The notes: a model not told the origin generated them from the sequence alone. A DNA stretch of 64,000 bases from Aureimonas phyllosphaerae (GCF_900113065.1 NZ_FOOA01000021.1:1-64000); one strand, 5' to 3'; numbered from the stretch's first letter, positions 54,589-64,000 are shown. Translations and numbers: made by a program.

Positions 54589-55652
54589 TGCGGGTGGCTC
54601 TGGCTTTTCTTCTGTCGCTCGCCGTCCTCGTCCTGCCGGCGCGGGCGCAGGAGTATCCGGTGGTGCGACCCGGCGTGTCGCTCTCCTTTCCCGCCGACCA
54701 CGGCGCTCATCCCGATTTCCGCACCGAATGGTGGTACGTCACCGGCTGGCTCCGGACGGGCACGGGCGAGGAGCTCGGCTTTCAGGTGACCTTCTTCCGC
54801 ACCCGGCCGAGCATCGACCCGGCCAATCCCAGCCGCTTCGCGCCGGCCCAGGTCCTCTTCGCCCACGCCGCGATTTCTGATCCCGCGGTCGGCAAGCTGC
54901 TGCACGGCGAGCGCTCCGCACGCGAGGGCTTCGGCCTTGCCGGCGCGGCGACCGGGAACGCCGATGTCTCGATCCGCGACTGGCACATCCGGCGCGAGGC
55001 GGACGGTCGCTGGACGACCACCGTGCGCACGCCCAACTTTTCCTACGACCTCGCCTTCCGGCCGACGCAAGCCGAGTTCCTCCAGGGCGACGACGGCTAC
55101 AGCCGCAAGGGCACCCGCGAGGGGGAGGCGAGCTACTACTACTCGCTGGCGCATCTGGAGGTTTCGGGAACGCTGGCGCGCGCCGGGGGCGTCGAGCAAG
55201 TCACTGGCGAAGCCTGGCTCGACCGCGAATGGTCGTCCCAGTACCTCGCGCCGGAAGCCAGCGGCTGGGACTGGACCGGCCTCAACTTCGACGACTGCTC
55301 GGCGCTCGTCGCCTTCCGCATGCGGGGCCGCGAGGTGGACACGGTCTATGCCGGCGGCTCGTGGCGCCGCCCGGACGGCACGATCGTGCGCCTCGGGCCG
55401 GGCGACGTCCGCTTCGAGCCGGTGCGCCGCTGGCGCTCCGAGCGGACGGGCGCGACCTATCCGGTGGAACAGGTGCTGGTGGTCCGCCTGCCCGAGGGCG
55501 AGCGACGCCTGCCCCTCCAGCCCCTCTTCGACGACCAGGAGCTCGACGGGCGCGCCGGGGGCCTGCCCGTCTACTGGGAGGGAGCGGTGCGGACGGAGGG
55601 CGGCCGGGGCTATCTGGAGCTCACCGGTTACACCTCGCCTCTGTCGCTCTGA
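54588..55652 (+). CDS. Lipocalin-like (AttH/CrtC type) secreted protein
   Basis: The 354-residue protein has a signal peptide (cut near LPARAQ) and two lipocalin-like halves of the AttH/CrtC type (PADHGAHPDFRTEWWYVTGWL; WLDREWSSQYL; WDWTGLNFDDCSAL). Carotenoid hydratase activity is unlikely to be meant here since no carotenoid genes are near; the conserved HPDFRTEWWYVTG is general to the family. It is coupled to the permease by TGATG, so it probably works with this ABC system on a hydrophobic compound. Confidence 0.85.
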   Translation: MRVALAFLLSLAVLVLPARAQEYPVVRPGVSLSFPADHGAHPDFRTEWWYVTGWLRTGTGEELGFQVTFFRTRPSIDPANPSRFAPAQVLFAHAAISDPAVGKLLHGERSAREGFGLAGAATGNADVSIRDWHIRREADGRWTTTVRTPNFSYDLAFRPTQAEFLQGDDGYSRKGTREGEASYYYSLAHLEVSGTLARAGGVEQVTGEAWLDREWSSQYLAPEASGWDWTGLNFDDCSALVAFRMRGREVDTVYAGGSWRRPDGTIVRLGPGDVRFEPVRRWRSERTGATYPVEQVLVVRLPEGERRLPLQPLFDDQELDGRAGGLPVYWEGAVRTEGGRGYLELTGYTSPLSL

Positions 55653-55746
55653 AAGCTCGTCGTGCTGCGAGCCGGAAGGCCAGCCGGAGGATTCTGTCCG
55701 GCCGGCGACCGCCAAGGCAGCCGATAGCCCCCTGTGCGCCGGGCCC

Positions 55747-56388
55747 CTACAGCCCGACCTCGAAACTCGCCGCGGTCTTCGCCCGGATCTCGTCGAGCGT
55801 CACGCCGTCGGCCAGCTCGATCAGCGTCAGGCGCTCCGGCCCCTTGCGCTCCACCGTGAAGACGCCGAGATCGGTGATCACGAGATCGGCAACACGCGCG
55901 CCCGTCAGCGGCAGGGTGCATTCGGGCAGGAGCTTCGATTCGCCCTTGGCCTCGTGCTCCATCACCACGACGACGCGCTTGACGCCGGCGACGAGGTCCA
56001 TCGCACCGCCCATGCCCTTCACCATCTTGCCGGGGATCATCCAGTTGGCGAGATCGCCGTTGGCCGCCACCTGCATGGCGCCAAGGATGGACAGGTCGAT
56101 GTGCCCGCCCCGGATCATCGCGAAACTGTCGGCCGAGGAGAAGAAGCTCGTCATCGGCAGTTCGGTGATGGTCTGCTTGCCGGCGTTGATGAGGTCGGCG
56201 TCCTCTTCGCCCTCATAGGGAAAGGGACCCATGCCGAGCATGCCGTTCTCGGACTGGAGCACCACCTCGATCCCCGCCGGGATATGGTTGGCCACCAGCG
56301 TCGGGATGCCGATGCCGAGGTTGACGTAGAACCCGTCCTCGAGTTCGCGGGCGGCGCGGGCCGCCATCTGGTCGCGCGTCCAGGCCAT
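55747..56388 (-). CDS. scoB: 3-oxoacid CoA-transferase subunit B
   Basis: The 213-residue protein has [15 protein letters not shown], the catalytic Glu in [12 protein letters not shown], and [15 protein letters not shown] and [13 protein letters not shown]. It transfers CoA between succinyl-CoA and acetoacetate or 3-oxoadipate. The start overlaps scoA as TGATG. Substrate (acetoacetate versus 3-oxoadipate) cannot be told from sequence. Confidence 0.93.
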   Translation of the reverse strand: MAWTRDQMAARAARELEDGFYVNLGIGIPTLVANHIPAGIEVVLQSENGMLGMGPFPYEGEEDADLINAGKQTITELPMTSFFSSADSFAMIRGGHIDLSILGAMQVAANGDLANWMIPGKMVKGMGGAMDLVAGVKRVVVVMEHEAKGESKLLPECTLPLTGARVADLVITDLGVFTVERKGPERLTLIELADGVTLDEIRAKTAASFEVGL

Positions 56389-57125
56389 CAGATTTCCTCC
56401 CCTGCGGCGGCCGGTGCGCCGGCGGTCTCGCGCTTTCGCACGGTGCGCTGCTCGATGTGCTTGTCCGGGTTCGGCACGTGGACGATCCGCTGCACGAAGA
56501 TGCCGGGCGTGTGGATGTGGTCGGCGTCGATCGAGCCCACCGGCACCATGTGCTCGACCTCGGCGACCGTCACCTTGGCCGCCGTCGCCATCATCGGATT
56601 GAAGTTGCGCGCGGTCTTTCGATAGATAAGGTTGCCCTGCGCGTCGCCCGTATGGGCGTGGACGATCGCGAGATCGGCAAAGAGCCCGCGCTCCATGACG
56701 TAGGTTTCGCCGTCGAACTCGCGCACCTCCTTGCCGTCCGCGATCAGGGTGCCGACACCGGTCTTGGTGAAGAAGGCCGGAATGCCAGCTCCCCCGGCCC
56801 GGATGCGCTCGGCGAGCGTGCCCTGCGGGTTGAACTCCAGCTCCAGTTCGCCCGACAGGTACTGTTGCGCGAAGAGTTTGTTCTCGCCGACATAGGACGA
56901 GATCATCTTGGCGATCTGGCGCGTGGCGAGCAGCCGCCCGAGGCCGATCCCGTCGACGCCCGCGTTGTTGGAGATGACCGTCAGGCCCTTGACGCCCGAC
57001 TCCTGCACCGCGTCGATCAGGGCCTCGGGAATGCCGCAGAGGCCGAAGCCGCCGGCCATAACCACCATATCGTCGCGCAGGAGGCCGGCCAGCGCCTCCG
57101 TCGCCGTGGAATGAACTTTTCGCAA
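56388..57125 (-). CDS. scoA: 3-oxoacid CoA-transferase subunit A
   Basis: The 245-residue protein has [27 protein letters not shown] and [11 protein letters not shown], and [12 protein letters not shown]. The best start is a TTG at 57125 (LRKVHSTAT), with GGGGAGG 9 bases upstream; family members begin M-R-K-V here. No ATG lies near this point. The divergent PAS-LuxR regulator probably controls the pair. Confidence 0.9.
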   Translation of the reverse strand: MRKVHSTATEALAGLLRDDMVVMAGGFGLCGIPEALIDAVQESGVKGLTVISNNAGVDGIGLGRLLATRQIAKMISSYVGENKLFAQQYLSGELELEFNPQGTLAERIRAGGAGIPAFFTKTGVGTLIADGKEVREFDGETYVMERGLFADLAIVHAHTGDAQGNLIYRKTARNFNPMMATAAKVTVAEVEHMVPVGSIDADHIHTPGIFVQRIVHVPNPDKHIEQRTVRKRETAGAPAAAGEEI

Positions 57126-57173
57126 CGCTCCGTGCCTCCCCGTCGCCGGCCCCGCCGGACCTGTCTTGTGAGC

Positions 57174-57187
57174 CAAGCTAGGGCTTG
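57174..57187. promoter_or_regulatory. Inverted repeat between scoA and the LuxR gene
   Basis: CAAGC-N4-GCTTG, a perfect 5-base inverted repeat in the 95-base divergent region; a candidate operator for the regulator. Confidence 0.35.
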
Positions 57188-57220
57188 CCCGCCGGGGGCG
57201 GCGAGTCGTATTTCTACGGC

Positions 57221-57793
57221 ATGTCCGCACGCGCCCCGCCCGACGACGCCGCCCCGCGCTTCGCGCTCGCCGAACTGCCGGTGCCCCTCGTCTTCGCCAC
57301 CCACCGCATCATCCGCGACTGCAACGCCGAGTTCGCGGCGCTCTTCGGCTTCGAGCGGCGGGACCTGATCGACGCCAGCTTCTCGCGCCTCTACCCGGCT
57401 CTCGACGACTTCGTGCGCACCGGCGAGATGTGGCGCAGCCATCTGCCGGGCGGCCAAGTCTACCAGGACGAGCGTATCATGCGGGGGGCGATGGGCCGGC
57501 GCTTCTGGGCGCGCGTCAACGGGCGCTCGCGCCGCGCGGCCGATCCGTTCGCCGAGGCGATCTACGCGTTCCAGCCGTTGAACCGGCCGGTCACCGGCGC
57601 GACGCTGCAACTGACCGGCCGCCAGCGCCAGATCCTCGCGCTGGTCGCGCAAGGGCGCACCAATGGCGAGATCGCAGCGGCGATCGGCCTGTCGCCGCGC
57701 ACGATCGAGGCACATCGCCTGCGCCTGTCGCGGGCTGTCGGCGTGCGCAACGGCGCCGAGCTCGTCGCCTGGTTCCTGGCCGAAGGCGGCTGA
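57221..57793 (+). CDS. PAS-LuxR transcriptional regulator
   Basis: The 190-residue protein has a PAS domain (about 15-120; FATHRIIRDCNAEFAALFGFERRDLI) and a LuxR-type helix-turn-helix (about 130-190; LTGRQRQILALVAQGRTNGEIAAAIG). The DNA-binding helix is complete. No receiver domain. Divergent from scoAB, which it likely regulates; the PAS ligand is unknown. Confidence 0.88.
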   Translation: MSARAPPDDAAPRFALAELPVPLVFATHRIIRDCNAEFAALFGFERRDLIDASFSRLYPALDDFVRTGEMWRSHLPGGQVYQDERIMRGAMGRRFWARVNGRSRRAADPFAEAIYAFQPLNRPVTGATLQLTGRQRQILALVAQGRTNGEIAAAIGLSPRTIEAHRLRLSRAVGVRNGAELVAWFLAEGG

Positions 57794-57931
57794 CACGGGC
57801 CCGACGTGCGCGTTTTTGGGCCGCCGCCCGCAACGCGGGGTTTGGCCGGGGCGCGAAATCCGCTATGCCCCGCGCACGAAACGCATCCACCCGACATACG
57901 CCCCGCCCGAAGGGGCCTGGAGACCGCAGCC

Positions 57932-58558
57932 ATGACGATCCGCGTCCACAAGGGAGACCTTCCCGACCTCGCCCGCTACACCGGATCGGTCGCCATCGAC
58001 ACCGAGACGCTCGGCCTCGACACCCGGCGCGACCGTCTCTGCGTGGTGCAGCTGTCGCCGGGCGACGGCACCGCCGACATCGTGCAGATCGCAAAGGGCC
58101 AGCGCGAGGCGCCCAACCTCTGCGCGCTTCTGGCGGACACGACGAAGCGCAAGATCTTCCACTACGCCCGCTTCGACATCGCCGCGCTTTACCATGCGTT
58201 CGGCGTGATGACGCAGCCGGTCTTCTGCACCAAGATCGCCTCGCGACTGACGCGCACCTATACCGACCGGCACGGCCTCAAGGACCTGTCGAAGGAACTG
58301 ATCGGGGTCGACCTGTCGAAACAGCAGCAGTCCTCGGACTGGGCGGCCGAAACGCTCACCCCCGCCCAGCTCGACTACGCCGCCTCGGATGTCCTCTATC
58401 TCCATGACCTGATGGGCGTGCTCCTGAAGCGCCTCGAGCGCGAGGACCGTCTGGAAATCGCCGAAGCCGCCTTCGCCTTCCTGCCGACGCGCGCCAAGCT
58501 CGACCTCCTCGGCTGGGACGAGGAGGACATCTTCTCGCACTCGGTGGCGCGGTCCTGA
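57932..58558 (+). CDS. Ribonuclease D-like 3'-5' exonuclease (no HRDC domain)
   Basis: The 208-residue protein is a DEDD exonuclease domain: Asp-Glu in VAIDTETLGL, HYARFDIAAL, and the final DYAASDVLYLHDL. It lacks the HRDC domains of E. coli RNase D, as is usual for the short alphaproteobacterial form. Probably trims tRNA or other RNA 3' ends. CCTGGAG precedes the ATG. Confidence 0.9.
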   Translation: MTIRVHKGDLPDLARYTGSVAIDTETLGLDTRRDRLCVVQLSPGDGTADIVQIAKGQREAPNLCALLADTTKRKIFHYARFDIAALYHAFGVMTQPVFCTKIASRLTRTYTDRHGLKDLSKELIGVDLSKQQQSSDWAAETLTPAQLDYAASDVLYLHDLMGVLLKRLEREDRLEIAEAAFAFLPTRAKLDLLGWDEEDIFSHSVARS

Positions 58559-58762
58559 TCGCGGGAGCGTGATCGAATCCTCGCGAGATCGTAAGCGCAC
58601 AAGCCGGTTTCGCGGGGCCGCATTAACGGTTGGGCAACACTTTTCCCGGCCGTTCGATTCAATTGTCGTCTTGAGATTCGCGCTCCCTTGAGAGCCGTCG
58701 CCTAGCCTCGTCCCTGTCGCCCGAGATGCCGGCGACGGGGATCAACGAGGGGAAGCGGACTC

Positions 58763-59104
58763 ATGCAGGACATCGATCGTCTCCACGAACTGTCGGAAAC
58801 CCGCCACGCGCTGGCCGAGCGCCGGTCCTTCTGCGACCGCGCGCGCGCCGACCGGCTGGTCGGCCTGTGGGCCGCCGGCCATCTCGGCCTCTCGGAGGAC
58901 GACGCGGACGCCTATGCCGACGCGGTGGTGCGCGCAGGCGTCACGGCACCGGGCGGGCGCGGCGGGTTCGACCGCATCGCCGCCGACCTCGTCGCCACAC
59001 CGGTCCATATCGAGACCATCCGCTCGCACTATGCCATCGCCATGGCCGATCTCGACCGTCCTTTCGGCGCGGCGACGATCCACGCCTACGCGCTCGGCGC
59101 CTGA
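58763..59104 (+). CDS. DUF1476 protein, F1-ATPase zeta-like
   Basis: The 113-residue protein has the DUF1476 core ARADRLVGLWAAGHLGLSEDDADAYADAVV and FDRIAADLVA. DUF1476 includes the zeta subunit that inhibits the F1-ATPase in Paracoccus. Its N-terminal part (LHELSETRHALAERRSF), the segment that inhibits in zeta, is divergent from the usual DREKAFEAKF, so it may be a paralog with another target. No ATP synthase genes are nearby. Confidence 0.8.
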   Translation: MQDIDRLHELSETRHALAERRSFCDRARADRLVGLWAAGHLGLSEDDADAYADAVVRAGVTAPGGRGGFDRIAADLVATPVHIETIRSHYAIAMADLDRPFGAATIHAYALGA

Positions 59105-59126
59105 GGTCCCGGCAGGCGGACCGGCG

Positions 59127-60860
59127 TCAGGCCGGTCCCGCCTCGATCCGGGCGAGCGCCTCGCCCGCCTGGAGATAGGCGCCGGGCTCGGCGACGAGCG
59201 CGATGGTGCCGGCCGCATGGGCCGTCACCTGCGTTTCCATCTTCATCGCCTCCATCACGGCGACGACCTGCCCGGCTTCGACGCGAGCGCCGTCCTCGAC
59301 GCGCCAGCCCTGCAACGTCCCGGCGACGGGCGCCGCGAGACGCGCAGCGTCCGCCGGCGTCTCCTCTGCGGCGGCGACCGGCGCGCCGCCGGTCGTGCCG
59401 AGCCGGGCCAGAAAGGCCGCCGGCAATCCCAGCATGTGACGGCGCCCGTCGATCTCGACCGGCAGCCGCACGGTCGCCATCTCGTCGAGCGGCTCGGGGC
59501 GGGGGGCTGCGGCCAGTTCGCCGGCAAACTCCGTCTCGATCCAGCGGGTGTGGACGCGCAGCGCGTCGCCCGCGAAATCCGGCGCGTCCAGAACCGCCCG
59601 GTGGAACGGCAGAACGGTCGCGACGCCCTCGATACGGAACCCGGAGAGGGCGCGGCGCGCGCGCGCGATCGCCGCCGCGCGCGTCGGCCCGGTGACGACG
59701 AGTTTCGCCATCATCGAATCGAAGTATCCCGGCACGACCGAACCCGACACGACGCCGGCATCCACCCGAACGCCCGGCCCCGAGGGCGGGTCGAACAGGG
59801 TGACGGGACCCGGCGTCGGCAGGAAGCCGCGAGCGGGATCTTCGGCATTGATGCGGAATTCGATCGAGTGACCACGCGGCTCGGGCGTCGAGGTGATCCG
59901 CAGAGGCTCGCCGTCGGCGATCCGAAGCTGCTCCACCACGAGGTCGAGACCGGTCGTCTCCTCCGTCACGGGATGCTCGACCTGCAGCCGCGTGTTGACC
60001 TCGAGGAACGAGATGGTGCCGTCCTGCCCCAGGAGGAACTCCACCGTGCCGGCGCCGACATAGCCGGCTTCGGCACACACGGCGCGCGCGCCCTCGTGGA
60101 TCCGCTCGCGCTGTTCAAGGCTAAGGAAGGGCGCGGGCGCCTCCTCCACCAGCTTCTGGTTCCGGCGCTGCAGCGAGCAGTCGCGCGTGCCGACGACGAG
60201 CACCGTGCCGTGGCGGTCGGCGAGGATCTGCGCCTCGACATGGCGGGGCCGGTCGAGGAAGCGCTCGACGAAGCATTCGCCGCGCCCGAAGGCGGCTTCT
60301 GCCTCGCGCGTCGCGGAGGCGAAGAGCTCCTCCACCTCCTCCAGCCTCCAGGCGACCTTCATGCCGCGCCCGCCGCCGCCGAACGCCGCCTTGATCGCGA
60401 TCGGCAGCCCGTGCGCTTCGGCAAAGGCCAAAGCCTCGCCGGCGTCCTTCACCGGTCCGTCGGAGCCCGGCACCAGCGGTGCGCCGACGCGGGCCGCGAT
60501 CTCGCGCGCGCGCGTCTTGTCGCCGAGCGCCTCGATCACACGAGCGTCGGGTCCGATCCAGTTGATGCCGGCCTCCGTCACCGCGCGGGCGAATTCCGGC
60601 CGCTCGGACAGGAAGCCGTAGCCGGGATGGACGGCGTCGGCGCCCGCACGCCGCGCGACGTCGAGCAGTTTCTCGATGTGGAGATAGGTGTCGGCGGGCG
60701 CGTTGCCGCCGAGCGGATAGGCCTCGTCCGCAAAGCGCACGAATGGTGCGTCGGCGTCGACGTCGGCATAGACGGCGACGGAGGCGACGCCGTGGTCGCG
60801 GCAGGCCCGGGCGATGCGAAGCGCGATCTCGCCGCGATTGGCGATCAGGACTTTTCTCAT
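59127..60860 (-). CDS. Biotin carboxylase-BCCP fusion protein
   Basis: The 577-residue protein has a biotin carboxylase domain (1-445; [50 protein letters not shown]) and a C-terminal biotin carrier domain with the biotinyl Lys540 in EAMKMET. No carboxyltransferase domain is present on this chain. Its start overlaps the PxpB-PxpC gene as ATGA. The operon context suggests it carboxylates a lactam or amide rather than acetyl-CoA. It may be called acetyl-CoA carboxylase subunit by annotation, which I doubt here. Confidence 0.9.
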   Translation of the reverse strand: MRKVLIANRGEIALRIARACRDHGVASVAVYADVDADAPFVRFADEAYPLGGNAPADTYLHIEKLLDVARRAGADAVHPGYGFLSERPEFARAVTEAGINWIGPDARVIEALGDKTRAREIAARVGAPLVPGSDGPVKDAGEALAFAEAHGLPIAIKAAFGGGGRGMKVAWRLEEVEELFASATREAEAAFGRGECFVERFLDRPRHVEAQILADRHGTVLVVGTRDCSLQRRNQKLVEEAPAPFLSLEQRERIHEGARAVCAEAGYVGAGTVEFLLGQDGTISFLEVNTRLQVEHPVTEETTGLDLVVEQLRIADGEPLRITSTPEPRGHSIEFRINAEDPARGFLPTPGPVTLFDPPSGPGVRVDAGVVSGSVVPGYFDSMMAKLVVTGPTRAAAIARARRALSGFRIEGVATVLPFHRAVLDAPDFAGDALRVHTRWIETEFAGELAAAPRPEPLDEMATVRLPVEIDGRRHMLGLPAAFLARLGTTGGAPVAAAEETPADAARLAAPVAGTLQGWRVEDGARVEAGQVVAVMEAMKMETQVTAHAAGTIALVAEPGAYLQAGEALARIEAGPA

Positions 60861-62479
60861 GGGCGACCTTCGCTGCGTTCGGGTTCGATCTCGGCAAAGG
60901 GCCGGATTACGTTGAAGCGGATGCGCGCGCCGACCGGGATCTGCCCGGCCCGGTCGAGATGGTGCTCGGCGAGCGTCGCGATGACGGGATAGCCGCCGGT
61001 CAGCGGATGATCGGCGAGGAAGAGGACGGGCTGGCCGTTGTGCGGCACCTGGATCGCGCCGTTGGCCGTGCCCTCGCTCGGCAGTTCGGCCTTGGGATCG
61101 CGCCGCTCGAGCGGCACCGCACCCTCGATGCGCAGGCCGACGCGGTTGGAGAGCGGCGTCACCGTCCACGTCTGCGCCGTCAGGGTTTGGATGCCGGCAT
61201 CGGTGAACCATTCGGTGCGCGGGCCCATGACGACGTCGAGCACCACGGTCTCGCCGGGCACTGGGAGATCGGCCGGGGGCACCTCCGGCGCGCCGACGGG
61301 GCGACGGGGCGGCCGGGCGTTCACCGCCAGCCGGTCGCCGACGCCGACGGCGGAAGGACCGAGGCGGGCGAGAGAATCCACCGACGCCGACCCCAGCACC
61401 GGCTCGACGGCAAAGCCGCCGCGGACCGCGAGATAGGTGCGAAGGCCGTGCGGGGGCGCCTGGAGCGTGACACGGTCACCGGGCTCGAGCGAGACCGGGC
61501 GATAGGCCTCGGCGATCTGCCGGCGGCCCGCCGCGTCGCGAATCTCGAGCGCCGCGTCCGTGCCAGCGATGGCGACGACGGCGGGTCCCTCCGCCGTGAC
61601 GGTGAAGCCCCCGCCGACGATCTCGAGCGCCGGCTCGCCCGGCTCGTTGCCGACGAGCCGGTTGGCAGCATGGAGCGCGGCGCGGTCGAGCGCGCCGGAG
61701 GCGGAGACCCCTTGCGCGGCCTGCCCCGGCCGGCCGTCGTCCTGGAACAGCGGCGGCATCGGCGCGGCGGTCACGAGCAAGCGCGTGCCGCCGGGGAGCG
61801 CGGGCGCGGCAACGGCCTGCGCGCGCGCCGCTTCCCGCGCGGCGATGGCATCGAACGCCGCCCGGTCGGCCAGCCGCGTGAAGCGCACGCGCGTGCCCGG
61901 CTGGAACAGGGTCGAGGGGTCGCGCGCGAGGTCGAACATCTTGAGCGGCGTCGTGCCGATCAGCTGCCAGCCGCCCGGCCCTTCCTGCGGGTAGACGCCG
62001 GCAAACGGGCCGGCCAGCGCCACGGTGCCGGCGGGAATGCGGGTGCGCGGGCTCGGGCGCCGCGCGACATGGAGCGCGGGATCGCCGCCGACGAGATAGC
62101 CGAAGCCCGGCGCAAAGCCGGTGAAGGCGACGGTGAACTCGGAGGCGGCGTGCCGGGCGATCACTGCCTCCGGCGCGAGGCCCGTCAGCCGCGCGACGTC
62201 GTCGAGGTCCTCGCCATCATAGAGCGTCGGGATCTCGACGAGGCGCTCGGAGGGCGCGGCCTTTGCCGAGATGTCGCGGGCGCGAAGGTCGGCGGCAAAG
62301 GCCGCCATATCGGGGAGCGTTCCCGGCCGGAAGCGCACGAGAAGCGTGCGCGCCGCCGGCACGATCTCCTCGACCGCGGCCAAGGGTTGCGCCTCCAGAG
62401 AGGCGAAGAGCGCCAGCGTCTCGTCGAGGTCGGCAAGCTCGACCAGCACGACCCGCAGGCTGACGGGAAGGATGCGCAT
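60857..62479 (-). CDS. Fused 5-oxoprolinase subunits PxpB-PxpC (KipI-KipA, allophanate hydrolase-type)
   Basis: The 540-residue protein joins a PxpB/KipI domain (about 1-215; [35 protein letters not shown]) to a PxpC/KipA domain (about 225-530; [39 protein letters not shown] and [18 protein letters not shown]). These are the AHS1 and AHS2 domains that form the carboxyltransferase part of urea carboxylase and the PxpBC part of 5-oxoprolinase. Overlaps the carboxylase gene as ATGA. Confidence 0.92.
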   Translation of the reverse strand: MRILPVSLRVVLVELADLDETLALFASLEAQPLAAVEEIVPAARTLLVRFRPGTLPDMAAFAADLRARDISAKAAPSERLVEIPTLYDGEDLDDVARLTGLAPEAVIARHAASEFTVAFTGFAPGFGYLVGGDPALHVARRPSPRTRIPAGTVALAGPFAGVYPQEGPGGWQLIGTTPLKMFDLARDPSTLFQPGTRVRFTRLADRAAFDAIAAREAARAQAVAAPALPGGTRLLVTAAPMPPLFQDDGRPGQAAQGVSASGALDRAALHAANRLVGNEPGEPALEIVGGGFTVTAEGPAVVAIAGTDAALEIRDAAGRRQIAEAYRPVSLEPGDRVTLQAPPHGLRTYLAVRGGFAVEPVLGSASVDSLARLGPSAVGVGDRLAVNARPPRRPVGAPEVPPADLPVPGETVVLDVVMGPRTEWFTDAGIQTLTAQTWTVTPLSNRVGLRIEGAVPLERRDPKAELPSEGTANGAIQVPHNGQPVLFLADHPLTGGYPVIATLAEHHLDRAGQIPVGARIRFNVIRPFAEIEPERSEGRP

Positions 62480-62488
62480 CCGGGATCC

Positions 62489-63292
62489 TCAGACGTGGTA
62501 GGCAGCGTCAGGCACGTCGGTGACGAACATGTGCCCCGGCGCGTGGGTGACGGCGAAGGGCACGCGCGAGGCCATCACCGCCGCCTGCGGCGTCACCCCG
62601 CAGGCCCAGAAGACCGGGATCTCGCCGGGCTCGATGCGCACGGCATCGCCGAAGTCGGGCCTGGCGAGGTCGGCGATGCCGAGGCTCTGGGGGTCGCCGA
62701 CATGGACCGGCGCACCGTGGACCGCGGGAAAGCGGCCCGAGATCAGGGCGGCGTCCGCCACGCGGGCCGCCGGGATCGGCCGCATGGACACGACCATCGG
62801 GCCGGACAGGCGCCCGGCCGGGCGGCAGGGGCGGTTGGTCAGGTACATCGGCACGTTGGTGCCGTCCGTGATGTGGCGCACCTCGATGCCGGCCTCCTGA
62901 AGCGGCGCCTCGAAGGTGAAGGAGCAGCCGATCAGGAAGGTGACGAGGTCGCCGGCCTCCTCGTAGGCGGCGGCGGCATCGGGTACCTCGTCCACCAGCC
63001 GCCCGTCGCGCCAGACGCGGTAGAGCGGGATGTCACGCGCGACATCCGCCCCATCGGCCAGCACCGTCTCGCGCGAACCCGCCTCCAGAACGTCGAGGAC
63101 GGGGCAGCTCTTCGGGTTGCGCTGGGCATAGAGCAGGAAGTCGAAGGCCCAGTCGCGCGGCAGGGCGATCATGTTGGCCTGCGTCAAGCCCGGCGCGACG
63201 CCGGCCGTCGACCGCACGAGGCCGGCGCGGTATTGCGCACGGGCCGCGCGGCCCGCCTCGCGCAGCGGGTCCAGCTTGTCGGAAGCGCTCAT
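62489..63292 (-). CDS. DUF1445 putative hydro-lyase (D-glutamate cyclase-like)
   Basis: The 267-residue protein is a complete PF07286 member: [40 protein letters not shown], with [18 protein letters not shown], and [12 protein letters not shown] near the end. The mammalian homolog DGLUCY interconverts D-glutamate and 5-oxo-D-proline, which fits this operon. The bacterial enzyme's substrate is not proven. The start overlaps the pxpA stop as ATGA. Confidence 0.88.
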   Translation of the reverse strand: MSASDKLDPLREAGRAARAQYRAGLVRSTAGVAPGLTQANMIALPRDWAFDFLLYAQRNPKSCPVLDVLEAGSRETVLADGADVARDIPLYRVWRDGRLVDEVPDAAAAYEEAGDLVTFLIGCSFTFEAPLQEAGIEVRHITDGTNVPMYLTNRPCRPAGRLSGPMVVSMRPIPAARVADAALISGRFPAVHGAPVHVGDPQSLGIADLARPDFGDAVRIEPGEIPVFWACGVTPQAAVMASRVPFAVTHAPGHMFVTDVPDAAYHV

Positions 63293-64000
63293 GACATGTC
63301 TCCTCGGGCAGGCGCGAAGGGCGAGATCGTGATGCCGTCGGCCGTGAGGCGCTCGCGCACGGCGCGGGCGATCGAAACCGCGCCGGGGCTGTCGCCGTGG
63401 ACGCAGATCGACTGGGCGCGCAGGCGGATGATCGAGCCGTCCACCGCCTCGATCTCGCCGTCCGAGGCCAGCCGCGCCATGCGAGCCGCGACCACGGCCG
63501 GATCGTGGATCACCGCGCCCGGCTCACGGCGGGAGACCAGCGTGCCCTCCGGCGTATAGGCGCGGTCGGCGAAGGCTTCCGAGACGGTCTCGAGGCCCGC
63601 GGCCTCGGCGAGCCGCACCAGCGGCGCGTTGGCAAGACACATCAGGACCAGCGACCGGTCGACGGCGAGGATCGCCTCCACCACGTCGCGGCCCTGCCGG
63701 GGGTCGCTCGCGATCGTGTTGTAAAGAGCCCCGTGGGGCTTCACGTAGGTGACGCGGGTGCCGGCCACCTCGGCGAGGCTCTTCAGCGCGCCGATCTGGT
63801 AGATGACGTCGGCGACCAGGTCCTCGGACGCGACGTCCATGTTGCGGCGGCCGAAGCCGCCGCGGTCGGGATAGGAGACGTGGGCGCCGATCGCGACGCC
63901 CCGCGCGGCCGCGCTCTTCAGCGTGCGCAGGATGCCGGCCGGGTCGCCTGCGTGAAACCCGCAGGCGACATTGGCGGAGGAGACGAGGCCGAGCATGGTC
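63289..64000 (-). CDS. pxpA: 5-oxoprolinase subunit PxpA (LamB/YcsF family), start beyond window
   Basis: The visible part (about 236 residues) has [40 protein letters not shown] and [10 protein letters not shown], all PxpA/YcsF hallmarks. About 25 N-terminal residues, with the usual DLNCDLGE, lie right of position 64000, so the Met at 63996 is internal. PxpA opens 5-oxoproline with PxpB and PxpC using ATP. First visible gene of the operon. Confidence 0.92.
   Translation of the reverse strand, partial: TMLGLVSSANVACGFHAGDPAGILRTLKSAAARGVAIGAHVSYPDRGGFGRRNMDVASEDLVADVIYQIGALKSLAEVAGTRVTYVKPHGALYNTIASDPRQGRDVVEAILAVDRSLVLMCLANAPLVRLAEAAGLETVSEAFADRAYTPEGTLVSRREPGAVIHDPAVVAARMARLASDGEIEAVDGSIIRLRAQSICVHGDSPGAVSIARAVRERLTADGITISPFAPARGDMS

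Noticed and set aside
58559-58762. Promoter before the DUF1476 gene
   Set aside because: Several TTGA-like hexamers exist but none has a matching -10 at 16-18 bases; not reported as a feature.
59127-60860. Annotation as acetyl-CoA carboxylase
   Set aside because: No AccA/AccD partner is nearby, while all neighbours belong to the 5-oxoprolinase/urea carboxylase type; left as an open alternative only.

Overview
The window reads as chromosomal DNA of a high-GC alphaproteobacterium, most likely order Hyphomicrobiales (Rhizobiales). I base this on a rhizobial-type 16S leader, a LexA box of the alphaproteobacterial GTTC-N7-GTTC form, sites of the GGAAC-N16-CGTT (EcfG) type, an imuA-imuB-dnaE2 cassette, and DUF1236 and DUF1476 proteins. 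An Aurantimonadaceae-like genus is a guess. I see no transposase, integrase, prophage, CRISPR array or tRNA gene. Gene density is high and almost all genes look intact.

Layout. 1-824: the leader and promoter of an rRNA operon running off the left edge (minus strand), facing an M23 peptidase. 0.8-7 kb: envelope and stress genes (M23, aldo/keto reductase, extensin-like, L,D-transpeptidase, PRC-barrel). 7-10.7 kb: clpB and a GNAT-like gene. 10.7-14.4 kb: a Fic-like protein with a degenerate motif, a GGDEF-EAL protein and an NNMT-like methyltransferase. 14.4-17.7 kb: ECF sigma, anti-sigma and fdhD, plus DUF427 and DUF1236. 17.7-24.2 kb: the SOS mutagenesis cassette with a LexA box. 24.4-26.4 kb: a second L,D-transpeptidase, a zincin and a MOSC protein. 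26.5-39.6 kb is entirely minus strand: sugar dehydrogenase, 6-phosphogluconate dehydrogenase, the glutathione formaldehyde pathway with an embedded ElaA-type gene, a BadF-type kinase, a tightly overlapped caa3-type oxidase operon, an Rmf/CrpP-like gene and a small unknown. 39.8-42.7 kb: lutABC. 42.7-44.8 kb: a single-domain response regulator divergent from a LOV hybrid histidine kinase. 44.9-46.9 kb: pabB-pabA. 46.9-49.5 kb: small proteins, an endonuclease III-like gene and a LysR gene. 49.6-51.3 kb: an MhqO/MhqD-like pair. 51.3-55.7 kb: an ABC exporter and a lipocalin-like protein. 55.7-57.8 kb: a 3-oxoacid CoA-transferase and a PAS-LuxR regulator. 57.9-59.1 kb: RNase D-like and DUF1476. 59.1-64 kb: a biotin carboxylase/5-oxoprolinase-type operon that continues past the right edge.

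How the genes work together. The caa3 oxidase, lactate oxidation and formaldehyde detoxification genes suggest an aerobe. GGAAC-N16-CGTT promoters before the PRC-barrel and Rmf-like genes, with weaker ones before DUF1236 and a small acidic protein, suggest a scattered general stress regulon. The most intriguing system is the right-hand operon: biotin carboxylase-BCCP, fused PxpB-PxpC, a DUF1445 protein and PxpA. Its first two proteins hold all the domain types of urea carboxylase in split form, which suggests a biotin-dependent lactam (5-oxoproline) carboxylation route.
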